The notes below the pieces were generated by a model. That model saw only the letters and a program-made list of their open reading frames with translations, was not told the DNA's origin and made no database searches. Of a stretch of DNA of 64,000 nt, positions 1 through 9,080 are shown in pieces (the first letter of the stretch is position 1; each line of letters begins with the position of its first letter). Made by a program: the position numbers and the translations under genes. The DNA comes from Ignavibacteriales bacterium (GTDB lineage: Bacteria > Bacteroidota > Ignavibacteria > Ignavibacteriales > Melioribacteraceae): positions 124,001 to 188,000 of the forward strand of contig JAIOYW010000007.1 of NCBI GenBank assembly GCA_021740915.1. The letters run 5' to 3'.

Positions 1-1
1 A

Positions 2-922
2 ACCAACTCGATCACTACAACTAATTTTATCAATCTTACAGATGCCTTCGGAGCTGAACTTACATTCAAAGCTCAATGGGATATCGAATCAGACTGGGAT
101 TATGCACAGGTACTCATATCTCAGAACGGGCAGACCTGGACTCCATTAGCCGGTTCATACACTGAAGCAGGAACCGGAACTTTTCAGCCGAATGGTGAAC
201 CAGTTTATGACGGCACTCAATCGACATGGATCACAGAGAGTATTGATCTCTCGGATTATGCCGGCAGTATGATAAAATTACGTTTTCAATTAAAAAGTGA
301 TGTCACTATCGCCGGTGACGGATTTTACTTAGATGACGTGAATATTTTAGTCTATTCAGCAGTCCCTGTTGAACTCGTAAATCTGAATTACAGAACCTCC
401 GGCTCCGGTGTGGAATTATCATGGACAACTATAACAGAGACAAATAACAGCGGTTTTGCAGTTGAAAAGCGTACAGGTGAGGATAACTGGCATCAGATCG
501 GCTTTGTTTCCGGTATGGGAACGACTACCGAGCCAACTCGCTATTCCTTCGCCGATAATAATGCCGAAGGTATCAGTCTTCAATACCGGCTGAAGCAGAT
601 CGATTTTAACGGCAGTTTTTCTTATTATGGACCTGTTTTTATTGACCGTTCAGATGAACTGAAATTTCAGCTTGGGCAGAATTATCCTAACCCGTTCAAT
701 CCTTCAACAACAATTTCATTCGAGCTGTCCGAAGGAAGCAATACTTCTCTGATTGTTTACGACATTCTTGGCAATAAGGTTGCAGAGCTTGTCAATGAAT
801 ATGTTGAAGCGGGTTTTCATGAGGTGCTATTCGATGCTGGCAGTCTGAGCAGCGGGATGTACATCTATACGCTGACGTCCGGTCCGCAGTCTGCAAAAAG
901 AAAGCTGTTACTGGTTAAATAA
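2..922 (+). CDS. T9SS-sorted secreted protein, 3' part (cut by window start)
   Basis: The reading frame is open from the first bases of the window, so this is the C-terminal part (about 306 residues) of a longer exported protein. Residues 1-115 look like a beta-sandwich of the kind found at the ends of secreted peptidases (immune inhibitor A or MAM-like: FKAQWDIESDWDY, DGFYLDDVNI). Next comes an FN3-like linker module (VPVELVNLNY to YRLKQIDFNGSFSYYG), a module also seen in the gene at 4197-5126. The last 80 residues form a type IX secretion sorting domain with NYPNPFNPSTTISF and a GMYIYTLTSG ending. The protein is inferred to cross the outer membrane by T9SS and be surface-attached or released. 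The catalytic or binding domain, if there is one, lies upstream of the window, so the specific function is unknown. Confidence 0.85.
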   Translation, partial: TNSITTTNFINLTDAFGAELTFKAQWDIESDWDYAQVLISQNGQTWTPLAGSYTEAGTGTFQPNGEPVYDGTQSTWITESIDLSDYAGSMIKLRFQLKSDVTIAGDGFYLDDVNILVYSAVPVELVNLNYRTSGSGVELSWTTITETNNSGFAVEKRTGEDNWHQIGFVSGMGTTTEPTRYSFADNNAEGISLQYRLKQIDFNGSFSYYGPVFIDRSDELKFQLGQNYPNPFNPSTTISFELSEGSNTSLIVYDILGNKVAELVNEYVEAGFHEVLFDAGSLSSGMYIYTLTSGPQSAKRKLLLVK

Positions 923-955
923 TTCAATTAACAAAGTACTTTTTATGGCTTATTT

Positions 956-2170
956 ATGACGCGGGAGCATCTGGATTTTTTGCTTCTTCCCGGGAATCTT
1001 GAATTTCTCACGGAACTCAGGGCGGATACCGCGAAAGGGCTGAAGGCATTTGAAAAACAAGCTTTCAGTTTAGAGAAATCTCTATTTGAGGAGCAGATCG
1101 ATTGTTTCCGGAAAGCATCGGATAAATTACCGGGACTCTCAAAAATCCTGAAACTTTATGATAAAACTGCATTGGAACAATGTTCCGGTGAACAGGCGGC
1201 TATATATAAAAGTAGTTTGCTGAAAGGCAAACGGTTTATTGATATGACCGGCGGACTTGGTATTGACAGCATATTTTTCAGCCGGAATTTCGAAGAGGTC
1301 TATTATTGCGAAAAGGATCCGGAATTATGCGAGATTTTCAGAATTAACCTTAGCGAAACCGAATTCGACAAAATCAAAATTATAGAAGGCAATAGTCTCG
1401 AGCTTCTTAACGATTTCGCCGACAAATATTTTGATGCCATTTATATTGACCCGTCCCGGAGAAGTGAGGGCAGACGCAGCGTTGATTTGAAATTCCTGGA
1501 GCCTGATCTTGCCGGAAATCTCAATCTGATTCTGCAGAAATCTCACAATATTTTAATAAAATTATCGCCTGCTTTTGATATTCTTGAAGGGATACGGCGA
1601 TTCCCCGGACTCGGAGAATTTATTCTCGTATCTTCTGGCGGAGAATTAAAGGAAGCGCTCCTGCTTATCAGCGACAATGTAAAAAGCCTTGATGAAATTA
1701 AAGTCAGTTCTGTTATACTAAGAAATTCTGATCCGCATACAATATCATTCTCCCGCCCGTATATGAATATGCGTACTCTTCCTTCGGCTGATACTCCGGG
1801 TACATATCTTTACGATGTTGATCCATCAATTTCTAAGGCTGGCAACTATCACCTTCTTGCAGATACCTTTAGTTCGCTCCGAACGCTTCCGGGGAAATAT
1901 CCATTTCTTACGTCCGATACTATTTATGAAAACTTTCCCGGAAGAATTTTCAGGATAATCAGTTCTTTTGGCGTGAATAAGAAAAAAATCAGGACTTTTC
2001 TGAAATCAAAAAAAATTGGAAGGATTAATATTATCAGGAAAAATTTTGATGGAAAAACGGATGAGCTCCGCAAATTCTTTGGTTTGAAGGAAGGCGGGGA
2101 TCATTATCTGATTTTTACAAAGTTGAAGGAAAACGAGGCGGTAACATTTTTTAGCGAAAAGGTTTGCTGA
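956..2170 (+). CDS. class I SAM-dependent methyltransferase with THUMP-like domain
   Basis: A 404-residue cytoplasmic protein. The SAM-binding motif I is FIDMTGGLGIDSIFF near residue 94, followed by an acidic residue after strand 2 (YYCEKD), and the catalytic-site-like DAIYIDPSRR near residue 159. This combination, with a C-terminal region resembling the THUMP-like domain, is typical of a Bacteroidota family of putative RNA methyltransferases. The substrate is not known; the DPSRR motif resembles the DPPY-type motifs of RNA or DNA methylases only loosely. The start ATG has no clear Shine-Dalgarno sequence, and an ATG 11 bases upstream is out of frame and closes at once. The gene follows the T9SS protein by 33 bases and converges on a beta-barrel gene across a shared terminator. 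Confidence 0.8.
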   Translation: MTREHLDFLLLPGNLEFLTELRADTAKGLKAFEKQAFSLEKSLFEEQIDCFRKASDKLPGLSKILKLYDKTALEQCSGEQAAIYKSSLLKGKRFIDMTGGLGIDSIFFSRNFEEVYYCEKDPELCEIFRINLSETEFDKIKIIEGNSLELLNDFADKYFDAIYIDPSRRSEGRRSVDLKFLEPDLAGNLNLILQKSHNILIKLSPAFDILEGIRRFPGLGEFILVSSGGELKEALLLISDNVKSLDEIKVSSVILRNSDPHTISFSRPYMNMRTLPSADTPGTYLYDVDPSISKAGNYHLLADTFSSLRTLPGKYPFLTSDTIYENFPGRIFRIISSFGVNKKKIRTFLKSKKIGRINIIRKNFDGKTDELRKFFGLKEGGDHYLIFTKLKENEAVTFFSEKVC

Positions 2171-2236
2171 ATTACCCGATAATCCTTGGAGTCATGAATT
2201 TCCGGACTCCTGGTATTTGACTGATTTGATAAAAAC

Positions 2237-2274
2237 AAAAAAGGCTTATTCTCAAAAACGAATAAGCCTTTTTC
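2237..2274. terminator. bidirectional Rho-independent terminator
   Basis: A hairpin with arms AAGGCTTATTC and GAATAAGCCTT around an 8-base loop. It is flanked by A-runs on the left and T-runs on the right, so it can end transcripts on both strands. It sits between the convergent methyltransferase and CxxCH beta-barrel genes. A smaller inverted repeat (GGAGTC/GACTCC) lies just before it. Confidence 0.85.
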
Positions 2275-2295
2275 TTTGCAATAGAATTTATCGTA

Positions 2296-3423
2296 TCAAT
2301 ACCAAAAATGAAACTGAAGTACGAATGCGTCATTATCCACAGAAGGGTCTTCCATATTGATTCTGTATTGAGGACGCACTTCCACAAAGGAATAAGGGAA
2401 GAATTCGAATCCAAGGTTCAGACGGGATAATTCATTACCTGAAATATCAGAATCCCTGTCAAGCCTGTCATACCGGACAATTGCTTCGAGTCCAATCATT
2501 ATTCTGTAAGAACCTTCCACCATCATATATGAAGAAGCAATATCTTTGCCAACGTAATTGTCACCAACATTATATTCAGCAAGCAGAGATAACTTATCCC
2601 ATCCGGCACCAAAAAATCCGCCGTAGAAACTCGTTCCGGCATTAACGTAATCAAATCCGCCTGGTGTATCAGGTCTGAAAATTCCTGCTTTGGCATAAGA
2701 GCCGCCGAACATCAGCCCCACACTTCCAACATGAGGCGTGAACTCTGCTCTGGCAGTAAAAGAGGGATCGTGAGCCAGTATCGAATTCATTCTTATTTTT
2801 CCGGCGCTTAGCGTAATATTGGCATAATCCGTAAGGTTCATCCCGAGTTCAATTCCACTTTCAGCATAATATGGAGTGTAGAGCATACCATTTGCTCCTG
2901 TGGCTGACAGAATACCGAAGTCGCCGCCCCTGGTATATGCAGTATGGTCATCACCCCTGATTCCGAATGCCGGGGTAAATGAACCTGCTTTTATATAACT
3001 ATCTCCCGGAAGAATACGGGCTACAGCATAAGCTTCCCAGAATGACGTAATAAAGTCGTATCTGGCAACAACATTAATTTTTTTTGAAAGATCTACATTT
3101 GTGTAGATTGAGCCGGACATCTCCTGAAAATCTGATCTCTTCTTCTCTCCGGAATAAAGATATTGTGTCCTGAAATCGAAACCATAGGAGATATTATCGC
3201 CTATTTTCGGAGACATCGCAAGTTCTTTATCCCGTGGGGAGACCATTCCAACTACATTCTTACCAAAAAACCAGCCGTTTTCATTCCTCATTATCCCGCC
3301 CGTGGGATTCACGTGGCAGTCAATACATCTATCCTGCTGCTGAAGCGCAAACCTTGGGAGTGCATAAAGTTCTCCCAAGGCAAAAAACAACAGCAGAACT
3401 ACGGCAAAATTATTTTTTCTCAT
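2296..3423 (-). CDS. outer-membrane beta-barrel protein with N-terminal CxxCH haem motif
   Basis: 375 residues. A signal peptide (MRKNNFAVVLLLFFALGELYA) is followed within about 12 residues by CIDCHVNPTGG, a c-type haem attachment motif. The rest is rich in alternating aromatic and polar strands with tight turns and ends in FVLQFHFWY, as in outer-membrane barrels. The start is supported by AGGAAA upstream. A single-haem plug on a barrel suggests an electron-conducting or redox-regulated porin, but this is inference; no transport family can be assigned with certainty. The next two genes on the same strand carry the same CxxCHVxPxGG module, which argues for a shared pathway (cytochrome c maturation plus outer-membrane or T9SS delivery). 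Confidence 0.75.
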   Translation of the reverse strand: MRKNNFAVVLLLFFALGELYALPRFALQQQDRCIDCHVNPTGGIMRNENGWFFGKNVVGMVSPRDKELAMSPKIGDNISYGFDFRTQYLYSGEKKRSDFQEMSGSIYTNVDLSKKINVVARYDFITSFWEAYAVARILPGDSYIKAGSFTPAFGIRGDDHTAYTRGGDFGILSATGANGMLYTPYYAESGIELGMNLTDYANITLSAGKIRMNSILAHDPSFTARAEFTPHVGSVGLMFGGSYAKAGIFRPDTPGGFDYVNAGTSFYGGFFGAGWDKLSLLAEYNVGDNYVGKDIASSYMMVEGSYRIMIGLEAIVRYDRLDRDSDISGNELSRLNLGFEFFPYSFVEVRPQYRINMEDPSVDNDAFVLQFHFWY

Positions 3424-3456
3424 AAAAGTTTCCTATTTGTATAAAAACCCGGGGGA

Positions 3457-4143
3457 TTATTTCATCAGGATCATTTCTTTTGCAATGCTTACATTTCCTG
3501 ATGAAAGCCTGTAAATGTAAATACCGGAACTCATTTGTGCTCCGCCGGAATTTCTGCCGTTCCATGAAAACCGATAATTGCCAGCGCTTAATTCTGAGCT
3601 GATGAGATCAACTATTTTCTGACCCTGGATATTATAAATTGACAGTTCGGTAAAGCCGCTTTCCGGGATAGTAAACGAAATATTGGTCTCCGGATTAAAA
3701 GGATTCGGATAATTATTATGGAGTACATACTTATCTGCGGTAATTTCTTCATCACCCAAAGCAGATACATTTGGTTTGCTTGTGGGGTCACCGGGATTTG
3801 TTACGAGAGAAGAATTCCCCGGCTGCGGCTGCCCAATCCTCCATGTCCCGTTAGGATCCTGAAGTTCAACACCGTTGCTGAATCCGTCACCGTCGGAATC
3901 GAGTGCAGCAAGCTGCGCACCCCATACAACATTTCCGGAGGCGCCAGGCGAAGATAAAAATGATGCCCCGACGATATTGCCAAATGCATTTTTTGATCCG
4001 CCCCCTGCCGGACTTACGTGACAGTTGACGCATCCAAAATTATCCCCGTTAGGAATCTGGTTGACTCTGAAACTTCTTGCAACCAGGAATGAAACGGACA
4101 TTGTAAAAAATATAATCATCGGGATAGCAATTCTCTTTGCCAT
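3457..4143 (-). CDS. secreted CxxCH (monohaem) protein with T9SS sorting domain
   Basis: 228 residues. The signal peptide runs to about residue 22, then CVNCHVSPAGGGSKNAFG around residue 40, a calcium-binding-like repeat DSDGDGFSNGVELQDPNGTW around residue 85, and a C-terminal T9SS domain (NYPNPFNPETNISF, SSGIYIYRLSSG). A strong AAGGAG ribosome binding site fixes the start. It is a shortened paralogue of the neighbour at 4197-5126, lacking the FN3-like module between the thrombospondin-3-like repeat and the sorting domain. Known: CxxCH binds haem c covalently when matured in the periplasm. Inferred: a small extracellular or surface cytochrome. No distal Met or second haem motif is evident, so the haem may be high-spin or ligated by an unpredicted residue. 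Confidence 0.75.
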   Translation of the reverse strand: MAKRIAIPMIIFFTMSVSFLVARSFRVNQIPNGDNFGCVNCHVSPAGGGSKNAFGNIVGASFLSSPGASGNVVWGAQLAALDSDGDGFSNGVELQDPNGTWRIGQPQPGNSSLVTNPGDPTSKPNVSALGDEEITADKYVLHNNYPNPFNPETNISFTIPESGFTELSIYNIQGQKIVDLISSELSAGNYRFSWNGRNSGGAQMSSGIYIYRLSSGNVSIAKEMILMK

Positions 4144-4196
4144 GGTTCTCCTTTAATTGTTTAATAATTTTGTGTTAAGTTTTGGAATAATGCTCT

Positions 4197-5126
4197 TTAT
4201 TTAAGAAGCATCATTTTAATACTGCGGATACCTTCACCTGAGGTTAATCTTGCAATATAGATGCCGCTGGTCATGTTTGCAGCCTCAAATTGAATATTAT
4301 GTGACCCTGCTTCCATATTTCCGCTGATAAGAGTCGAAACAAGTTCGCCTGCCGGATTATAAATATCAAGTGATATAAATGAATCATTCTTAAGTGAAAA
4401 TCTGATGTTTGTGGTTGGGTTGAACGGATTCGGATAATTCTGGGCAAGATTGAAATCATTCACGTTAATATTTTCGACAGATTGCGGGCCATAAAATTTA
4501 TATGAACCGTCAAGATCAATTTGTCTCAGTCTGTAAAACAATTTTCCTGCCGGAGGATTTGGATCACTGAAATTGTATGAATTTCTTTCGGAAGTGGTTC
4601 CGGCACCTTTTACAAAACTTAGAATATCCCAATCTGAAAGGTTACTGCTTCTCTGAATTTCAAAACCAAAGTTATTTAGTTCTGTTGCTGTTGACCAGTT
4701 AATAGTTGTTATTCCGTTGATGAGCGAGACAGAAAATGCCGAGAGTTCGACCGGGACAAAACTTTCCGGATCGCCCGGATTTGTAACAAGACTTGAATTG
4801 CCCGGATTTGGATTTCCGGTTGTCCATAATCCATTGGGGTCCTGCAATTCTTCTCCATTTGATACACCATCCCCGTCGGAATCTAAAGATGCAAGTGCGG
4901 GTCCCCATTGTACATGCCCGGCAGCACCCGGAGCGCTGAGATACTGTGCTTCGATAATCGAGCCGAAAGCATTCCTGGCTCCACCTCCAAGTGGGCTGAC
5001 ATGGCAATTTCCGCAGGAGAAATTATCACCATTCGGTATTTCTGAAACTCTGAATGACCGCGCCACGGTGAAGGAGATGGAAAAGAATATTATTGCGGCG
5101 GTTAAAAAAAGTACCTGACTTTTCAT
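4197..5126 (-). CDS. secreted CxxCH (monohaem) protein with FN3-like module and T9SS domain
   Basis: 309 residues, paralogous to the downstream gene. Order: signal peptide (to about 22), CGNCHVSPLGGGARNAFG near 38, DSDGDGVSNGEELQDPNGLW near 80, FN3-like module VPVELSAFSV to YRLRQIDLDGSYKFYG (about 130-225), T9SS sorting domain NYPNPFNPTTNIRF and SGIYIARLTSG. The start follows CGGAGTAATA. It is first in a same-strand run of three CxxCH genes (5126 down to 2296), with gaps of 53 and 33 bases, so co-transcription is likely. Proposed role is an extracellular redox or haem-carrying surface protein; partner and reaction are unknown. The sequence N-terminal to the sorting domain is only about 75 residues between modules, so it is not an enzyme of a recognisable class. 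Confidence 0.75.
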   Translation of the reverse strand: MKSQVLFLTAAIIFFSISFTVARSFRVSEIPNGDNFSCGNCHVSPLGGGARNAFGSIIEAQYLSAPGAAGHVQWGPALASLDSDGDGVSNGEELQDPNGLWTTGNPNPGNSSLVTNPGDPESFVPVELSAFSVSLINGITTINWSTATELNNFGFEIQRSSNLSDWDILSFVKGAGTTSERNSYNFSDPNPPAGKLFYRLRQIDLDGSYKFYGPQSVENINVNDFNLAQNYPNPFNPTTNIRFSLKNDSFISLDIYNPAGELVSTLISGNMEAGSHNIQFEAANMTSGIYIARLTSGEGIRSIKMMLLK

Positions 5127-5421
5127 TATTACTCCGTTTTTGTTTTGTGAATCTGATAATTAAATAACACCTCTTATCCTATTTTACAGTTATTTTTCTT
5201 AAAATGCAAGAAAAATTTAATCTGTTTTTCCGCCGCATAGCTAATTCAACGGATTCAGCTCTGGAAATATTTTTCGGGACTAACGGCAAACCTCTCAGGA
5301 TTAGGCCGTAAACCAATTTCCGGATAATATTTTGCTGTTAATAATACTTTCCAAAATCAATAAATAATCTTTACATTTATATACTTGAATACTCAAAATA
5401 TCGCCGGGAAATCTGTAGAAA

Positions 5422-7005
5422 ATGCTCGAAATCAGGGAAGTACAGGAACTCCAGAGTTATGGCATCAATATTTCTGAACTGGGTTCATATAATGTAAAGC
5501 CAGAGGATATACTTAATCAACTCAGGTTCTTTAAAGCAGGCGCCAGAAATCTTAATCTGTCAGCGCCCTGCACAACAGATGATGGCATAAAAATCATACC
5601 CGAAGACTCATATCGGGAACTCACTGAAATTTTCGAAAAAAATGCTTCTGAAGGACGAGCATCGCTTTTTGTTCCTGCTTCCGGAGCAGCCACCCGAATG
5701 TTTAAAAGAATAAAAAGCATACTCAGCCAGGATATCCCGCCAAATAAATCTTCCCTGGAGAGCTTCGGGAATTCATCTTCTGACGCGGCATACACTCTGC
5801 GATTTATGCAGAATTTAGAAAAGTTTGCATTTTACAAAGAACTGAGTGAATCCCTGAATGCTTCAGGTAAGGATATTAATAAACTTTTGGAAACAGGTGA
5901 TTATGCAAGTATTCTTAATCATATGCTCAGCCGGAACGGTCTCGATTTCGGTGAGATTCCGAAAGGTTTAATCAAATTCCATGATTATGGTGATTACCAG
6001 CGGACAGCTATTGAAGAGCATCTTGTGGAAGCTTCCCTGTATCTGCCTGATAAGTATAACAGGTTAAATGTACATTTTACAATCTCTGAGCAATATAATA
6101 ATCATTTCCTGAAATTAATCGAAGGAGCTAAATCTCACCTCGAGAAAAAAGGATATATTATCGATATTAGCACTTCAATGCAGAAACGTTCAACCGATAC
6201 TATTGCTGTTGACGAAAGGATAAAGGTTTTCAGGGATAATTCCGGCAAATTGGTTTTCAGACCGGCTGGACACGGAGCGCTTTTAGAAAATCTCGATGAC
6301 TTTGGCGGCGAGATAATATTTATCAAAAATATCGATAATGTTGTGCCCGATTCTCTGAAACCGGAAGTTGTGAAATTCAGGAAAATTCTCGGCGGATATC
6401 TTATCATTTTGCAGAAGACAGCCCATGATTACCTCCAGATTCTCGTTAGTCATGACCTCTTCGATTCATATTATAGCGATATTTATAATTTTATCACTAA
6501 AGAATTAATGATAAAATTGCCGGCGGGTTTTAAGAATTTTTCAAAACTTGGCAAGATAAAACATTTTTATAAAGTTCTTAACAGACCGATCCGTGTTTGT
6601 GGAATGGTTAAAAATGTCGGTGATCCTGGCGGCGGTCCATTTTGGGTCAAGGATATTACAGGGCATACCACTGCTCAGATCGTCGAAGCTTCCCAGGTTG
6701 ACCGCAGCTCTCCTTCGCAGGTAAAAAAGTTTAATGCTGCAACCCATTTTAATCCGGTTGATATTGTGTGTGGTGTTAAGGATTTTATGGGCAACCATCA
6801 TGACTTAAAAGAGTTTCGTGATCTTCATGCCGGCTTTATCACGAAGAAAACACATGAAGGCAGGGAGTTGCTCGCAATGGAACTTCCCGGACTATGGAAT
6901 GGTGGAATGGCCTGGTGGAACACCGTTTTTGTTGAGGTGCCTTACATTACATTTAATCCTGTTAAAGAGATAAATGATCTTCTTAAAAAAGAACATCAGA
7001 TTTAA
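5422..7005 (+). CDS. DUF4301 family protein (nucleotidyltransferase-like)
   Basis: 527 residues, the usual length for DUF4301 proteins of Bacteroidota. Near residue 82 is LFVPASGAATRMFKRI, reminiscent of the glycine-rich LxGGxGTRM loop of sugar-nucleotide pyrophosphorylases; near residue 280 is FRPAGHGALLENL, resembling the GHGALI motif of UDP-sugar pyrophosphorylases. This suggests a GT-A-type nucleotidyltransferase fold, but substrate and reaction are not established. No signal peptide, so cytoplasmic. It stands alone, 295 bases from the divergent CxxCH cluster, with no clear Shine-Dalgarno sequence. ATCTTTACATTT, found about 50 bases upstream of this gene, also occurs upstream of the hydrolase at 28516 and may be part of a promoter. 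Confidence 0.75.
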   Translation: MLEIREVQELQSYGINISELGSYNVKPEDILNQLRFFKAGARNLNLSAPCTTDDGIKIIPEDSYRELTEIFEKNASEGRASLFVPASGAATRMFKRIKSILSQDIPPNKSSLESFGNSSSDAAYTLRFMQNLEKFAFYKELSESLNASGKDINKLLETGDYASILNHMLSRNGLDFGEIPKGLIKFHDYGDYQRTAIEEHLVEASLYLPDKYNRLNVHFTISEQYNNHFLKLIEGAKSHLEKKGYIIDISTSMQKRSTDTIAVDERIKVFRDNSGKLVFRPAGHGALLENLDDFGGEIIFIKNIDNVVPDSLKPEVVKFRKILGGYLIILQKTAHDYLQILVSHDLFDSYYSDIYNFITKELMIKLPAGFKNFSKLGKIKHFYKVLNRPIRVCGMVKNVGDPGGGPFWVKDITGHTTAQIVEASQVDRSSPSQVKKFNAATHFNPVDIVCGVKDFMGNHHDLKEFRDLHAGFITKKTHEGRELLAMELPGLWNGGMAWWNTVFVEVPYITFNPVKEINDLLKKEHQI

Positions 7006-7288
7006 AAGCAACCTTATACATAGTGAAAATTGACCGGGATCGCCGTTTCAATCTGGAAGTTATTCGAGTGTATCGCAGCAGGGCTGTTTCATGATCAGTG
7101 TAATTGGCATTTTTCGTTCTGGATTATCACGAGTATTTGCTTTGAAAAGGTGAATTTATTCCTGGATCGTGATTTTTCCTGAAACAGATATTTTTTAGAT
7201 ATTTTATCCAATCACAACTTATCTTTGGTTTTGGTTCTTAATGCCTCAATCGATTCGTCGAATATGATATAAAAATTGGAAGGTTAAG

Positions 7289-8356
7289 ATGAAGTTTTTA
7301 TATATAATCACTTTTTGCCTTATTCTCATAATTAATTATTCCGGCATAAATGCTCAGGCACTTGAAAAGGAATTCAGCAATTATTACCTGAGCCGCGGGC
7401 CTGAAGAGTTTGCCAAATTTGTTGATTCAAAATTGCTCTCCGGAGAGCGGCGTGACCTGGTTAATTTTTCAGCGGGAATGGTGGCTGCCGGAAACAAAAA
7501 CTGGGATCTCGTTCTCAAATATATGCCCGACCTGATGATCGGGACAAGCCTGACTAATACTCTTAAATCCTGGGTTTATTTTTATCTGGGAAATGCATTT
7601 TTTGCTAAACGTGATTATGAAGGCTCAAAGACATTATTAGATGAATCGCTTAAATTAAAAATTAGAAACACCGTAAGACTATCTATTTATTATAAATCAA
7701 TTTTTGGTTTTACCAGGACAGAAGCAAATTACGACACTCTTTATTCCAATTGGGCCAAAATTATCTTCGTGGGCAATTACCACAAGACCGTTAAAGACTC
7801 ATTATTGGCTGTAACGGACTCTTCGCTAAAAAGATTAAGTGATAATTTTGGTCTTCGCTTGAATACAAATGCGGAAATTTTTGTCTGGGAGAATGATTCT
7901 CTCGCTGAATCATGTGACTTAAAAGCTCTTAGTTTCACGATGCCTGAATTCAACATAATACATATGCGTTCGGGCGATGATCTCAGATCACTGATCGCCG
8001 GATTGTATTCTGAAACTCATCTGGAATTTCACACAAAGAATCTTTTTATTACAAACGGTTTACAAACATTATGTCTTGAGATTCTCAGCGGAGATATCAG
8101 GGAAAGCGATACCTTATATTCATTCAAATCAAACATGACATCAGGTGATATTTATGCAATTTGGGAGAAACCAAGATTTTCAGTTCTTAGTCCCGATGAA
8201 ATTAAAACTGCTGGTGAACTGGTTAAGCGTTTATATTTAAAAGACAGACAAAATTTCCAGGGAATTTTTAAGAATAATTCACTGAAGAACTCCAGAAATA
8301 TATTTGACGGTTTTATTGATAATATTATTAACGATATTGCAGCAAAAGCAAGGTGA
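7289..8356 (+). CDS. exported protein of unknown function, helical-repeat N-terminus
   Basis: 355 residues with a clear signal peptide (MKFLYIITFCLILIINYSGINAQA). Residues 50-140 have the pattern of TPR-like helical repeats (GNKNWDLVLKYMPDL, YFYLGNAFFAKRDYEGSKTLLDESL). The region from about 190 to 290 (LNTNAEIFVWEND, NIIHMRSGDDLRSLIAGLYSETHLEF) resembles in outline the periplasmic peptidase-MA family, but the HExxH zinc motif is absent, so peptidase activity is not supported. GGAAGG precedes the start. I do not recognise a specific family. The 283 bases before it contain no gene. Confidence 0.6.
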   Translation: MKFLYIITFCLILIINYSGINAQALEKEFSNYYLSRGPEEFAKFVDSKLLSGERRDLVNFSAGMVAAGNKNWDLVLKYMPDLMIGTSLTNTLKSWVYFYLGNAFFAKRDYEGSKTLLDESLKLKIRNTVRLSIYYKSIFGFTRTEANYDTLYSNWAKIIFVGNYHKTVKDSLLAVTDSSLKRLSDNFGLRLNTNAEIFVWENDSLAESCDLKALSFTMPEFNIIHMRSGDDLRSLIAGLYSETHLEFHTKNLFITNGLQTLCLEILSGDIRESDTLYSFKSNMTSGDIYAIWEKPRFSVLSPDEIKTAGELVKRLYLKDRQNFQGIFKNNSLKNSRNIFDGFIDNIINDIAAKAR

Positions 8357-8387
8357 CTTCCATTGACTAAAACCATATGATCCTGTA

Positions 8388-8498
8388 ATGCAAAATAAGG
8401 CTGACATTGAGATAGTCAGAGTTATTAAACGATTATTAGATGATTTGATTGTAAGAACTCAAGGACATAGTGGAGAATCAGTGTTCATTGCAGATTAA
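8388..8498 (+). CDS. possible 36-codon small ORF
   Basis: An ATG-to-TAA frame of 36 codons (starts MQNKADIEIVRVIKRLLDD) in the 169-base gap before the PfpI gene. The peptide is amphipathic and charged, but there is no Shine-Dalgarno sequence and no recognised homologue. It may be a real small protein, a gene remnant, or chance. Confidence 0.15.
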   Translation: MQNKADIEIVRVIKRLLDDLIVRTQGHSGESVFIAD

Positions 8499-8525
8499 GT
8501 TTTTATAGAAGAGGAGAAATTCACG

Positions 8526-9080
8526 ATGGGAACAAATCCAAAAGGTAAAATTTTGATGTTTGTAGATGATGTCTATGAAGATCTTGAACTATGGTATCCA
8601 AAACTAAGACTGGAGGAGGAGGGTTATGCCGTCCTTATTGCTGGAACTGAAAAGGGTCGTGTTTATAAAGGGAAAAACGGGTACCCTTGCACGTCCGATA
8701 TTGCTATCGCAACAGTATTAAGTGAAGAGTATGATGGCCTTGTGATTCCAGGTGGTTTTGCTCCTGATAAACTCAGGAGGGATCCGGGAGTGCTTTCTCT
8801 TACAAAAGAATTCTGGAATGCAGGAAAACTTGTCGCCCACATCTGTCACGGAGGCTGGATAACAATCTCTGCCGGAATAATGCGTGGAACACAATGCACA
8901 TCGACACCTGGAATAAAAGATGATATTATTAATTCTGGTGCAGAGTGGGTTGATCAGCCAGTCGTTATGTACAAAAACATGATTTCTTCAAGAAGACCAT
9001 CAGATTTGCCATATTTTTGCAGGGCAATGATTAGTTTTCTTGCAAATACAGGAAAAATTACAACAGCCCTAAAAAACTAA
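8526..9080 (+). CDS. DJ-1/PfpI family protein (glutamine-amidotransferase-like)
   Basis: 184 residues. The nucleophile elbow is HICHGGW with Cys near residue 107, preceded by GLVIPGGFAPDKLRRDP, both hallmarks of the PfpI/DJ-1/YhbO type. Members are described as glyoxalases, deglycases, chaperones or intracellular peptidases, and motif reading alone cannot choose between them. A strong GAGGAGAAA ribosome binding site precedes the ATG. It is cytoplasmic and appears monocistronic, just left of the dnaA regulatory region. A second, more divergent PfpI paralogue lies at 51697. Confidence 0.85.
   Translation: MGTNPKGKILMFVDDVYEDLELWYPKLRLEEEGYAVLIAGTEKGRVYKGKNGYPCTSDIAIATVLSEEYDGLVIPGGFAPDKLRRDPGVLSLTKEFWNAGKLVAHICHGGWITISAGIMRGTQCTSTPGIKDDIINSGAEWVDQPVVMYKNMISSRRPSDLPYFCRAMISFLANTGKITTALKN

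Noticed and set aside
2172-2414. Minus-strand 80-codon frame near the first terminator
   Set aside because: It runs through the terminator hairpin and the end of the beta-barrel gene in another frame, with no start signal or family resemblance.
7289-8356. Peptidase-MA family assignment for the exported protein
   Set aside because: The outline is similar, but the HExxH zinc motif is missing.
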